Below the pieces are notes generated by a model. That model was not told the origin of the DNA. It saw only the letters and a program-made list of their open reading frames with translations, and ran no database searches. From assembly GCA_963741615.1 (NCBI GenBank), contig CAVUIU010000030.1, forward strand, positions 1 to 64,000: 64,000 bases of DNA. Reading direction: 5' to 3'. Made by a program: the position numbers and the translations under genes. Origin of the DNA: UBA9676 sp963741615. GTDB lineage: Bacteria > Actinomycetota > Actinomycetes > Streptosporangiales > Streptosporangiaceae. Positions within the stretch are counted from its first letter, which is position 1. Each line of letters begins with the position of its first letter. This document shows positions 1 through 8,786 of the stretch, one piece after another.

Positions 1-2
1 CC

Positions 3-366
3 GCAAGGCTGCGCGCGAAGGAATCCCCGCAATGGGATGAGACAGCGGCGCTGGCGGAAGCGGGGATGGGCACATCGAGCATGACATGCTCTTGCTTGAG
101 TCACCCAACGACGACAAACTGGATCACGCGTACGCCGCGCTGAAGAAGCTGCACGCCGACGCGTTCGGCTGGAATCCGCCCGACGTCGCGGGACTGGAGC
201 GGCTCGGCGCCACCCGGATGCGGCAGTACGTGCGGGCGTGGATCAACGAATGGGACCTGACGCGGCTGGACCGGCGTTCCGGCCAGAGAGCATGGCGGTC
301 GAGATTGCCAGTGACTACCGTGAGGACAGCGACCTCGGAGGCGGCCCCGGGGAAGAGAGCACCTGA
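3..366 (+). pseudogene. C-terminal remnant, possible BREX-type DUF2791 ATP-binding protein
   Basis: The segment around 120-270 reads as a helical C-terminus with the motif RMRQYVRAWINEWDL, which I associate with the end of actinobacterial DUF2791 (BREX system ATP-binding) proteins; this is recall, not a search. The reading frame changes twice. An upstream frame runs from base 3 to about 80. The main frame runs from about 86 to 270. After a one-base loss at about 270 (GACCGG where GACCCGG would keep frame) a third frame continues with an acidic tail and stops with TGA at 364-366. No Walker motifs are present, so only the end of a gene remains. It lies at the window edge and may continue to the left. 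Confidence 0.35.
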
Positions 367-761
367 CCGGCGACTCGCCATATCCGTGAACGGCGGCATC
401 TCCCCACAGCGCTTGCTGATCTTCACTTCCGGGCGCGTGGGGCAAATTACTCCGCGGGTCTTGACCTGGCTCTCACTCTTCGCTGGTATTTGTTGATGAG
501 GGCGCCGAGGACTGGCCGATGCTTGATCCACTCACTGGCGCGGTCGGCTATGGTATGGCCGGGCTATGGCAGGAGGAGTGTCATCTGCCATCCGTCCCGC
601 TCAGCGGCGGTGGCCGCCGCGCTGGCCCTGCCGGGCGGGCACGTCGGCCGCGAAACAGACCGTTAGCGGCTTGGTTCGCTGTGGGGCGGCCGGGTCCAGC
701 TCTGGCCGGGCTACCTTGAGGTTATAAGCGAGCTGCCACTCGATGGGATGGCGGGAGTCGC
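367..761. other. Non-coding stretch, nothing recognised
   Basis: Between the BREX-like remnant and the 3' end of the nucleotidyltransferase gene. Short open frames exist on both strands but show no family motif or convincing ribosome binding site. I see no repeat or hairpin of note. Confidence 0.4.
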
Positions 762-1463
762 CTATGCCGCGCGCGGGCATGCGGTGTGCCTCACCGAACA
801 CGGGAGCGCTTGGCTGCCATCGTCCCAGCCGAGTTCGCCCAGGCACTGGAAGGCTGCTGATGATGTAATCAGCTTGCGCTCATACAGGGCCGGGGCAGGG
901 AGCGGCAGGGAAGTCAGCCCGGCTCGACTGTGGGTTGAGCCGAAAAGCTCCCGCAGGACAGCGTCTGTCCTCGCAGGTATTGGTTCGTCTGGGTAGAAGT
1001 CCGCACATATCTGCAGCGCGGCGTCGGCTGTTGCCACCCCAATCATGCCCGCGAGCAGCCGCAGGTCGTCGATATCGCGTGTCCTGGCCGCCAATGCCTT
1101 CATTGCAAAGACGTGTTCTGGTGATGCTGCCATGACGCGGAGCCCTGGATGGTCAAACACGCGACGTTTCCCAGGGTCATCCTTTCCGGAGATATAGGCG
1201 GTGGCCTGCTCGTTTAGCCACCAGGGAGGCAGCCCAAGGTCATCGGCGACTCGTCTGGCCTCTTCCAGGACGATCCCGTGTGGAACGAACCTCGCATCGA
1301 CATCCCTGGTCACGCGGGTGGCATCATAAGCAAGGGCCATGGCAGCGCCGCCCACGACGAATATGTCCGCGACGACACCCTTGCGGGCAAGACGCTCGCC
1401 CAGGGCAGTGAATGCCTGCTCCAGTTCTGCCCGGCCAAGGAGGACATCGTCAGCCTGGCTCAC
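762..1463 (-). CDS. DUF6036-type nucleotidyltransferase (AbiEii/MenT-like fold)
   Basis: About 233 residues. The N-terminal part carries the minimal nucleotidyltransferase signature: a glycine pair in VVGGAAMAL (about residues 36-44) and the metal-binding pair in TRDVDA (Asp54 and Asp56). This is the pattern of DUF6036 and AbiEii-type proteins, some of which are toxins in abortive-infection or toxin-antitoxin pairs. I chose the GTG at 1463 because it overlaps the stop of the upstream gene (GTGA) and because the longer frame upstream only repeats that gene in another frame. The last ~50 residues (from about 915 down) are low in family character and may be a read-through tail. Toxin activity is inference; the fold call is fairly safe. 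Confidence 0.65.
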   Translation of the reverse strand: MSQADDVLLGRAELEQAFTALGERLARKGVVADIFVVGGAAMALAYDATRVTRDVDARFVPHGIVLEEARRVADDLGLPPWWLNEQATAYISGKDDPGKRRVFDHPGLRVMAASPEHVFAMKALAARTRDIDDLRLLAGMIGVATADAALQICADFYPDEPIPARTDAVLRELFGSTHSRAGLTSLPLPAPALYERKLITSSAAFQCLGELGWDDGSQALPCSVRHTACPRAA

Positions 1464-1826
1464 GCGGCCTCCAGGTCCCGGGCCGACAGGTAAACCCCAT
1501 GCTTGCGGAAGGCTGCCGGTGCCCACACCAGCGCCTCGGCCCGCTGAATCTCCAGCTCCGCCGGGAACCACGGCCGCCGCAGCACCCGCAGCTCAGCCCA
1601 TTGCGGCGGGGCAGCATCGTGTCCCGCGGCAAGATGCTCAGCCAGCGCCGCGAGGAGTGTGTCCCATCGTTCGTCACCAGTCGGGGACGGCTCGTCTTGC
1701 AGCAGCGACAGCTGAACGTCAGCGAGTTCCCACCGGTACTCCTCCAGGAACTCCCACACCAATTTCCACTGCACCTTGTCATCAGCCGTCCGTGCCAGCC
1801 CGGCCAGCCAGGTCGGCTAGGGTCAT
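1460..1826 (-). pseudogene. Small partner gene of the DUF6036 protein, apparently frameshifted
   Basis: The downstream part (1774 to 1460) encodes about 104 residues rich in Trp, Leu and Glu and ends in a GTGA overlap with the nucleotidyltransferase, which implies translational coupling. A plausible ATG start lies at 1826 and begins MTLADLAG, but in a different frame. The frames would join near 1800 to read MTLADLAG-LARTADDK. In the 104-residue frame the only start is a GTG at 1774 with no Shine-Dalgarno sequence. I therefore favour a one-base frameshift near the start. Its coupling to a nucleotidyltransferase suggests an antitoxin or immunity partner, but I do not recognise the family. Confidence 0.5.
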
Positions 1827-1954
1827 GGGACGGTAGCCGATCACGGCAGCTCCTCCATCGTTCGTGGTCTTTGAACCGAGCATATGGTGCCGGGCTGCCC
1901 CGCCTGAGGAACGCAGGCAGTATGGGCGCTGGTGTCATTGGCGAGTTGCGGAGA

Positions 1955-2107
1955 GCGGTACAGCACGGAAGTACCGCAACAGGCCCGGACGGAGGCGAAG
2001 CTTAGCGGATGCCCCAGGACGGTGACCTGCGGGGATGGACGCCGGTGGACGTGCTGCCTGCTGATGGCATGCAAGAGGCCAGGGGTTCGAGTCCCCTTAG
2101 CTCCACA
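1955..2107 (+). repeat. Attachment-site-like repeat, copy A, ending in a tRNA-Ala 3' end
   Basis: Bases 2062-2107 match the 3' part of a tRNA-Ala(GGC): anticodon loop ATGGCAT, 3' arm of the anticodon stem, variable loop, T arm (GGTTCGAGTCC) and acceptor strand ending CTCCACA. The 5' half of a tRNA is absent. The 46 bp core is identical to 8271-8316, and about 110 bp upstream of it is also recognisably related, including GCGGTAC-N9-GTACCGC at 1955-1977. This is what is left when an element integrates into the 3' end of a tRNA gene and duplicates the core. It is not a functional tRNA. Confidence 0.7.
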
Positions 2108-2963
2108 GGTCAGAAGAGAAATTCGAACAGTTCGAACGGCGAGTACAGCAGCAAGGTACAGCAACGCGGCCGGCACGATCTACGCCCCGGCCAGCCCGGA
2201 TCAGGCTCTGCTTCCCCGCCTGGGTTGCTGGCATAGCCGGCTGAACCCGGAGCCTGGGACATCTTCGGGGGCCGTGACCAGGAAGAACGCCCTATTCGTT
2301 CGTCCATTGACAGCTGCCTCGTCGCTGGCACACGGCGCCCGTTTCCGAGTGACCCTTGCCGCCTGTGCAACACGTCAGGCCAGCCATGCCCGGCCGGGCT
2401 GTTGTTGTGTCAGCTCGCATGCCTGCGGACAGACTGCGCCATGGCGCAGCAGGTGCGCCGGTTAGCGCCGGGCGCGGCCAGCTCGGTGTTAAGGCGCGGG
2501 TGCAGCGCGCCGCGGCGCAACTTGGCGCATCCTGGAGCGCGCCACCGCGCCGCCAGGCGCGGGCCAAGCGCGTGACGGCGCACTGATCTGGCCACGGAGA
2601 GCGCCCGGGTGAGCGGTCTGGCTGACGGCCGGCAGCGCGTGGAACACGCTGGCTGCACCAAGTGAGCACAGCGGTCGCGCGCCGAGCCGTCGGCGGCGCC
2701 AGATCGCCGAGTCAGGGCGGCGAGAGTCGTGCCTGTGGCGCCGCGCTGACGCACGCAGATCCGCCAGTTCTGGGCGTCGTTCTGGGTCTTGCTGCGCTTC
2801 CGCCAGTGGCGCAGACCGCCTTGGAGGGGGCACGTTGCCCGGGCATAATGCGAGGTGGGGGTGTGGGTGCCAGGCCCAGACCAGATGAGGTTGGGCGGGG
2901 CCAGGTCTAAACTCCGTCGGACCGGTCGCAGCGGCGGTCGGCTTGTAAGCCCGCGAGGCCATC
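2108..2963. other. Long non-coding stretch with a GCGC-rich palindromic block
   Basis: No convincing gene. Bases 2435-2448 form the perfect 14 bp palindrome TGCGCCATGGCGCA. It opens a ~150 bp block (to about 2585) in which GCGCC or GGCGC recurs every ten or so bases on both strands. A further GTACAGCA pair at about 2147-2165 resembles the GTAC motifs of the attachment repeats. The block could be a protein-binding array, or simply GC-rich decay. Confidence 0.35.
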
Positions 2964-5900
2964 GTGGATGAGAAGTCAGACCCGCAGGGGGCTGGCAGGC
3001 TTGCGCCGGATCCCGGGATGCGTGGACGCCGCTCGGCTCGGGGGACGGACGATCCGGTCCGGCTACGCGTCGATACCCCCTTTCCCGGCGGGACCGTGAC
3101 CTTTGTGTTTACTGACATCGAGGGTTCGACTCGGTTGCTTCGGCGTATCGGGGATCGCTACGCCGGGGTACTGGAGAGGCACCGGGAGCTCCTCCGGGGC
3201 GCTGTGACCAGCCAGGGCGGCGTGGAGGTGGACTCCGAGGGCGATGGATTGTTCTTCGCGTTCGCTGGGGCCAAGTCGGCTGTCGCCGCTTGCATTGCCG
3301 GACAGCGAGCCCTGCTCACCGAACCGTGGCCCTCTGACGTGACTGTCCGTGTGCGCATGGGTCTGCACACTGGTGAGGCAATACCAGTCAACGGGAGGTA
3401 TGTGGCACTGGCCGTTCATCAGGCTGCCCGTGTGGCCAGCGCGGCTCACGGCGGACAGGTCCTGGTATCGGACGCGACAGCCGCTGCGGTAACGGAAGCA
3501 CTCCCAGCCTCCTCATCGATGCGGCAACTGGGGATGTACCGCCTCAAAGATTTCGACACTCCGCTCATGCTGTTCCAGGTCTGTCATCCGGATCTGCCCC
3601 GGGATTTTGCGCCCCCTCGAGTGTCTCCGGCGGAGGTTCGTAACCTGCCCGCGAGTCTTAGCAGCTTTATCGGCAGGGAGCGAGAGATCGCCGAGGTCGA
3701 AGAGTTGCTGGTCGCTGACCGTCTGGTCACGCTCACCGGCGCTGGCGGGTGTGGTAAGACCCGCCTGGCCCTTGAAGTCGCAGCCCGGAAGCTCGAGCTT
3801 TTCACTGACGGGGTGTGGTTTGTCAACCTGGCCCCTCTGTCAGACCCTCAGCTGGTCGGTCAGACCATGGCTCACGCCCTTGGCGCACGGGAGGAACCGG
3901 GACGACTGGTGTTCGACACCCTGGTGGGCTTCGTGGCCCCCCGGGAGCTGCTGATTGTGGTCAACAACTGTGAGCACCTCATCCACGCCTGCGCTGTCTT
4001 GATCGAACACTTGCTCACGGCGGGCCCTGGCGTGCGGATCCTGGCCACTAGCCGCGAAACCCTGGCTTTGCCGGGCGAGCGGGTCTGGCCAGTGCCGTCT
4101 CTGTCCCTCCCGGAGCGGGGCGCCTCGCCCGACGTGGTCATGGGTTCGGAGTCGGCCCGGCTGTTCCTCGATCGAGCCCGGGCGGTCCGGGCCGACCTGG
4201 TAGTCAGCGACGAGGACATCGCCGTCCTGGCCGAGATCGTCTCCCGCCTCGACGGCATCCCTCTCGCCCTTGAGCTGGCGGCCGCGGGCCGGCATGTTGA
4301 GCCTGGCCCAAATCGCCACCCGCCTCGATGATCGTTTCGGCCTCCTCAGTCGCGGGTCCCGCACCGCCCAGCCCCGCCAGCAGACACTGGCTGGCGCCAT
4401 CGACTGGAGCTATGACCTGCTAAGCGACCTCGAACGCGCCCTGTTCCGGCGGCTCTCCATTTTCGCTGGCGGGTTCAGCTTGGAGGCCGCCGAGGCGGTC
4501 ACTACCGGCCCCGGCCTGGATCCCGGCGACATCCTGGACCTGGTCGCTGACCTGGCCGCCAAGTCGCTCGTCGTAGTCACCGGGCAAGGCAACAGCCAGC
4601 GCTACCGGCTCCTGGAAACCATTCGGGCCTACGCAGCCGGCAAACTTAGCGGCACTGGCGAACAAGCTGAACTGCCCGGCCGGCACCTGGCATGGTTCCT
4701 GGATCTAGCAGAGCTGGCCGAGTCCCAGCTCACTGGGCCTGGACGCGGGCGTCTCATGCGGTCCTTGGAGGCTGACCAGGAGAACTTCCGCCGCGCGCTG
4801 GACCACAGTGTCGAGACAGGCGCGGTCAACTGTGGGTTGCGGCTCGCCGCCGCATTGGCACCGTTCTGGACATCGCATGGCAACTGGAAGGAGGCATGCG
4901 GGTACTTTGAGGAGCTGTTGCCGCTGGCCTCCGACGATGTGCCGCACCTGGGCAAAGCGCTGGTGGCTGCCGGCAATATGTTCCTGCTGCGCGGCGACTA
5001 CGCCAGGTCAGAGGCGCTGCTTGAACGGGCACGCACTCATGCCCACGCCGCCCGGGACGCCGGTATCTTGGCTCAAAGCCTGTCCGGTCTGGGTTACATC
5101 GCCTTCCGCAGGTCCCGTCAGGACGAGGCGGAGGCGCTATGGACCGAGGCCCTGGACGCGAGCAGGAAGGCAGGCGACAGTCATGTCGCCGCGACCGTGC
5201 TACGCAGCCTGGCCATCTCCGCTGGCGCACGGGGTGACCAGCAACGCTGCGCCGACCTTCTTGACGAGGGGCTGGCCCTCGCCTCGAAGGGGCGCGACGA
5301 GCAAACGCGCCGCTTGCTTCTCAGCTCCGCGGCGGAGATGAACCTCTGGATGGGGCGCTACGCCCTTGCCCAGGACCAGTACGCAGAGGCACTGCAGCTC
5401 GCTGGCGAGATCGGCGACCAGTCAGGCCGGGCCTCGCTCCTTGCCGACCTTGGCTGGATCGGCTTTCTGCGCGGCGAGTACGGCGAAGCCCGAACGTGCG
5501 CGGCGGAGGCCGTTGCAATCGCCGCAGCCGCCGGCAACAAACGGGTCTGGGCTGGTGGGCTCCGGCTCATGGGCGAGCTCTCCGCGTGCCAAGGCGCCCA
5601 TCAGGAAGCTCGCCAGCTTCTCGACCGGTCGCTTGAGCTCGCACGTCAGTTGGCCGCACCAGCCGAGATCGCGGGGGTCTTGTGCTCGCAGGCATGTTTG
5701 GCCCTCGATCGAACGAGCTTCGATGAGGCAGGGCGGCTCGTCGAAGAGCTGCTGGCGCTCAAGCCACTCAGGCACACCATGAGGCGGGCTACCCACTGCT
5801 GGGTGCAAGGCGAAGTGGCGCGGGCGAAGGGCGACATGGAGCAGGCACGAGCCCACTACCAGACGGACCTCACCGAAGCGGAAGCGTCGTCATCACCACG

Positions 5901-6285
5901 TATCCAAGCCCTCGCTCTTCGGGGCCTCGCAGATGTCGCCATCGCCGAGAGTGACCTTTCCAGGGCGGCCGCATTGAATGCGCGCTCGCTTGCCCTGCGA
6001 GCCCAGATTGGGGATTCACTTGGCACAGCCAATTCTCTGGAAGGTATAGCGGCCGCGGCGATCGCCGCTGACGGGCACCACCGGGCCGCCCGCCTGCTTG
6101 GCGCTGCCCAGCGATTGCGTGGCACACTCGGCGCCGCGGCCTCACCACGCGAGGAGCGCGAGCTGGGTCCCATACGAACGGCAATCGCAGACAAACTGGG
6201 CAACGATCTCGCCGAACGCGAGCTGTCCGCGGGCCAGCAATTGACGACGGCCCAGGCCATCGATCTGGCCCTCGGCAGGAACTAA
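2964..6285 (+). pseudogene. Class III adenylate/guanylate cyclase-ATPase-TPR regulator, frameshifted
   Basis: One gene of about 1,100 codons split by a frameshift at about 4285. The first frame (2964-4331) has a class III nucleotide cyclase domain with FTDIEGST at residues 49-56 (Asp51) and the second metal Asp at about 94. It then has a STAND/NB-ARC-type ATPase with Walker A GAGGCGKT (Lys265) and a Walker B region reading LLIVVNN where LLVLDN is usual. The second frame (from about 4285) continues with the winged-helix part (FRRLSIFAGGF) and tandem TPR-like helices. Restoring two bases after GCGGCCGCG would rejoin LELAAA to RAGMLSLAQ. The start is GTG 2964; ATG 3018 is an alternative. Known relatives are stand-alone actinobacterial signalling ATPases. 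A sequencing error or recoding cannot be excluded. Confidence 0.75.
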
Positions 6286-6301
6286 TCGCCAGCCCATCAC
6301 C

Positions 6302-7144
6302 TCAAGGCTGCTGACCCCCAGCGGCCGGCTGCTGCAGCCCCCGCACCCCAAGGCCACCGTCACAACTGACGACCACCCCGGTAGTCGCCCGGGCATTGGC
6401 CCGCGACGCGAGCTGCACGTAATGTCCGGTGTAGTCCTCCGGTGAAGCCAGGAACTGCAATGGCAACGCCGCCCGCGCGAGCTCGTCAATACCTGGCACC
6501 GCTGACAAGGTCTGCTGGTCAAGCCCGAGCGCCTGTGGTCCCCGAACGTCGGTGAGCATTGGGCCCGGAGCGACCCCATTGACCCGAACGTGAGGGGCCA
6601 GTTCGTAGGCCAGCTGCCTGACCAAGCCGACGACCGCGTGCTTGGAAGCCGCGTATACGATCCCCCCAGTGCCCGCATAGAACGATGCCATCGATGCAGT
6701 CAGAATAATGCAGCCGTCACACTTGAGCAGATGAGGAGCGGCTGCTTTGGCCCCGAGCAGGTAGCCCTTCACATTGATGGCAAACACCTCGTCAAACGCG
6801 CGCCCCAACGCATCGGCGGGGCTTCCCATGAGGTCGGCGAAGTAGTCGAAAATGCCCGCGTTGCCGACAAAGATATCCAGCTTGCCGAACGCAGTTACCG
6901 CGGTAGCCACCGCCCGTTCATTGTCAGCCACCGTGGTCACATCTCCGACGATGCCGACAACCGACTCACCCAGCCGCTCCACAACCGCGTCAACCCGCTC
7001 CTCGGATCGATCGAAAACCGCGACGCGCGCTCCTTCATGCACAAAACGCTCCACCAGCGCCAAGCCGAGCCCGGAACCGCCGCCGGTCACCAGCGCCGCA
7101 TCACCCTCCAGCCATCCCACCAGTCCAGTCCTCCCAGTCGGCAT
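6302..7144 (-). CDS. BphB/HcaB-like cis-dihydrodiol dehydrogenase (SDR family)
   Basis: A short-chain dehydrogenase of about 280 residues. The Rossmann motif is TGGGSGLG near the N-terminus, followed by NAG in VGNAGIFDY and the catalytic Ser with YAASK (Tyr-x3-Lys). The overall pattern, including NVKGY, KHAVVGLVR and a C-terminal DGGLGVRG, is that of 2,3-dihydro-2,3-diol dehydrogenases of aromatic degradation, which oxidise cis-dihydrodiols to catechols with NAD+. I chose ATG 7144; the longer frame upstream lacks homology. No ring-hydroxylating dioxygenase is nearby, so it is an orphan here, lying between the two attachment scars. It could instead act on another cyclic alcohol. Confidence 0.75.
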   Translation of the reverse strand: MPTGRTGLVGWLEGDAALVTGGGSGLGLALVERFVHEGARVAVFDRSEERVDAVVERLGESVVGIVGDVTTVADNERAVATAVTAFGKLDIFVGNAGIFDYFADLMGSPADALGRAFDEVFAINVKGYLLGAKAAAPHLLKCDGCIILTASMASFYAGTGGIVYAASKHAVVGLVRQLAYELAPHVRVNGVAPGPMLTDVRGPQALGLDQQTLSAVPGIDELARAALPLQFLASPEDYTGHYVQLASRANARATTGVVVSCDGGLGVRGLQQPAAGGQQP

Positions 7145-7435
7145 CGTCCCAGCTTGGACCGCCGCAAGACGGAAGGCCAGCACGACCACGCCGTCTCGCG
7201 GGCAGAATAGCCAAGAGCCGCCGAATCATGCTGACCCAGACGACCCGGACGTTCGACACCAAGTGCGCGACCCCCAGAACCGCGCACCGTGATTCTCAAC
7301 CCGCGTGGGACCACGACAGCCTACCTGCGCCTTCTGCAGCCTCCGGCTGCCCGCCGCGCGCCGACTGAACCAGCTCAACAACCTGTAGGTACAAGCGTCC
7401 ACACCACTCGCCATCACTGAACGTGAGCACCCGGT

Positions 7436-7464
7436 CTGACAGCGGCCGGTAAAGTAGCTATACT
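7436..7464 (+). promoter_or_regulatory. Sigma-70-type promoter of the toxin-antitoxin operon, leaderless
   Basis: A -35 hexamer CTGACA (7436-7441) and a -10 hexamer TATACT (7459-7464) are separated by 17 bp. The second ATG of the antitoxin frame (7472) lies 7 bases after the -10 box, where transcription should begin. The mRNA is therefore probably leaderless, which fits the lack of a Shine-Dalgarno sequence. Confidence 0.6.
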
Positions 7465-7472
7465 TATGGCTA
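7455..7472. promoter_or_regulatory. Operator-like palindrome over the TA promoter
   Basis: TAGCTATA-CT-TATGGCTA is an inverted repeat with seven of eight arm positions paired. It covers the -10 box and the start codon. Phd/YefM antitoxins typically bind such palindromes in their own promoter, so this is the likely autoregulatory site. Confidence 0.5.
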
Positions 7473-7756
7473 TGACAGCTGCTGAGCAGATGTCCCTGGC
7501 GGACGTTAAGAACCGGCTCTCGGAGGTCGTGGACCGTCTTGAGCGCGAGCACGGCCGTGTGGTGATCACCAAACATGGTCACCCCGCTGCTGTGGTCATC
7601 AGCGTGGAAGACCTGGAATCGCTGGAGGAAACCCTTGACGTCATGGACAGCGAGGCCCTCCTGGCAGACATCCGCGAGGCCCTGACCGAGCTCGCCAGCA
7701 CGGACGCGCCGGTGCTCAGCAAGGACGAGGCGCTGCGCCTGATCCCCGGCCGGTGA
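7472..7756 (+). CDS. Phd/YefM-family antitoxin
   Basis: About 94 residues. The N-terminal half has the Phd/YefM pattern: ADVKNRLSEVV, then VVITKHGHPAAVVIS, a small DNA-binding and dimerisation domain. The C-terminal tail is acidic and probably wraps the toxin. I start it at ATG 7472 because the promoter places the transcript start there; ATG 7466 is in frame and possible. The stop overlaps the GTG of the toxin by four bases, so the two are translationally coupled. The pair is intact, unlike most genes around it. Confidence 0.8.
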   Translation: MTAAEQMSLADVKNRLSEVVDRLEREHGRVVITKHGHPAAVVISVEDLESLEETLDVMDSEALLADIREALTELASTDAPVLSKDEALRLIPGR

Positions 7757-8034
7757 GCGATCCCGGTTACGCGATCGCCTGGACGGCCCCAGCGCGCCGC
7801 GCGCTGGCCCGGCTGCCCGAGAAGATCGCCACCGCTGTGGTGGAGTTCGTGTACGGGTCCCTGGCCGCCAACCCCCACCGGGCCGGCAAGCCGCTCAAGC
7901 TCGGACTCGAAGGATTGCACAGCGCCCGCCGCGGCGACTACCGGGTGATCTACCGCATCAACGACCACCGCCACCGAGTCAACGTGGTGGCCATCGAGCA
8001 CCGCTCCGACATCTACCGGCCACGCCGGCTTTGA
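7753..8034 (+). CDS. RelE/ParE-superfamily toxin
   Basis: 93 residues from a GTG start inside the antitoxin stop (GTGA). The pattern ARRALARLPEKIATAVVEF, then LHSARRGDYRVIYRI and a C-terminal VVAIEHRSDIYR is the RelE signature, with the basic RRGDYRVIY strand and the C-terminal His/Arg/Tyr region used for ribosome-dependent mRNA cleavage in RelE. With the antitoxin upstream it forms a complete type II module inside the presumed integrated element. Confidence 0.8.
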   Translation: MSDPGYAIAWTAPARRALARLPEKIATAVVEFVYGSLAANPHRAGKPLKLGLEGLHSARRGDYRVIYRINDHRHRVNVVAIEHRSDIYRPRRL

Positions 8035-8162
8035 GCACCAGCCGCGGCGGCAGCTGGATACGATCCGAGCATGGCTGGAGCCAGCGTTTGGCAGATACTG
8101 CGGGCGCATCCGGCCTCGTCGAGATCTGCCCCCGTCGCGCCGTCTAGCGTGAGGGAGCGGCG

Positions 8163-8316
8163 ATTCGTACAGCAGGAAAGTACCGCAACCGGTGCGGATC
8201 TGACCGGACTGGTGCGCACGCTCTGGGACGGTGACCTGCACAGAAGTACTCGGGTGGACGTGCTGCCTGGTGATGGCATGCAAGAGGCCAGGGGTTCGAG
8301 TCCCCTTAGCTCCACA
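8163..8316 (+). repeat. Attachment-site-like repeat, copy B, ending in a tRNA-Ala 3' end
   Basis: The core 8271-8316 is identical to 2062-2107. The region upstream (GTACAGCA, GTACCGCAAC, GACGGTGACCTG, GGTGGACGTGCTGCCTG) is a diverged copy of the same sequence. The downstream sequence is different, as expected at a junction between tandemly integrated elements. The 3' tail of an integrase gene ends 36 bases beyond the core, the usual int-next-to-att arrangement. Confidence 0.7.
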
Positions 8317-8501
8317 AGATTTCGGATCTGCGTTCGAGTCCAAGTGACTAATCAAGTGACTACGGTGCCAGACTCTGCGGTGCCGGTGTCCTGGGTGCCG
8401 GAGCTCGCGCTGCCGGTGTCCTGCTCGTCGAAGGGGACTGCCCCCAGCTGGGTTGACTCCTTACCTGTGAGGATCTGATCCTCGCTGGAAGGATGTTCAT
8501 C

Positions 8502-8786
8502 ATGCCGAAGGCGTTCCCTATCGAGTTCCGCCGGGACGTGGTCGCGGTGGCCCGCAAGGGCGAGGCTCCGCTGTCGCAGATCGCTGAGGACTTCGGGATA
8601 TCGGAGTCCTGCCTGCACCGCTGGCTCAAGCTCGCCGATATCGACGACGGCGTGCGGCCAGGCGTGACTAGCAGCGAGTCCGCGGAGCTGCGCGAGCTGA
8701 GGAAGCGGAACAAGACGCTGGAGCAGGAGAACGAGATCCTGCGCCGGGCGGCGGCGTTCTTCGCCCGCGAGATCGCCCCGAAATGA
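8502..8786 (+). CDS. IS3-family transposase OrfA (HTH protein)
   Basis: 94 residues. An N-terminal helix-turn-helix (about 10-45, EFRRDVVAVARKGE to ISESCLHRWLKL) binds the IS ends. It is followed by a leucine-rich coiled coil (ELRELRKRNKTLEQENEIL) used for dimerisation. I chose ATG 8502 because GGAAGG lies at a proper distance upstream; ATG 8493 would be too close. Its TGA overlaps the orfB ATG (ATGA), so OrfB is made by coupling rather than by an obvious slippery frameshift. Confidence 0.85.
   Translation: MPKAFPIEFRRDVVAVARKGEAPLSQIAEDFGISESCLHRWLKLADIDDGVRPGVTSSESAELRELRKRNKTLEQENEILRRAAAFFAREIAPK

Noticed and set aside
2062..2107. A tRNA-Ala gene
   Set aside because: Only the 3' part is present in either copy; the D arm, 5' acceptor strand and a matching 5' anticodon stem are missing. 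I found no intact tRNA or rRNA in the window.
1841..2176. Minus-strand frame containing GAKGTRTPGLLHA, also seen at 7579-8355 and 8013-8315
   Set aside because: This peptide is the antisense translation of a tRNA 3' end, a well-known annotation artefact. The DNA is the attachment-site repeat, not a gene.
2410..3118. Overlapping minus-strand frames of 100-200 codons upstream of the cyclase gene
   Set aside because: Composition is that of GC-rich shadow (Arg/Pro/Ala), with no motif and no ribosome site.
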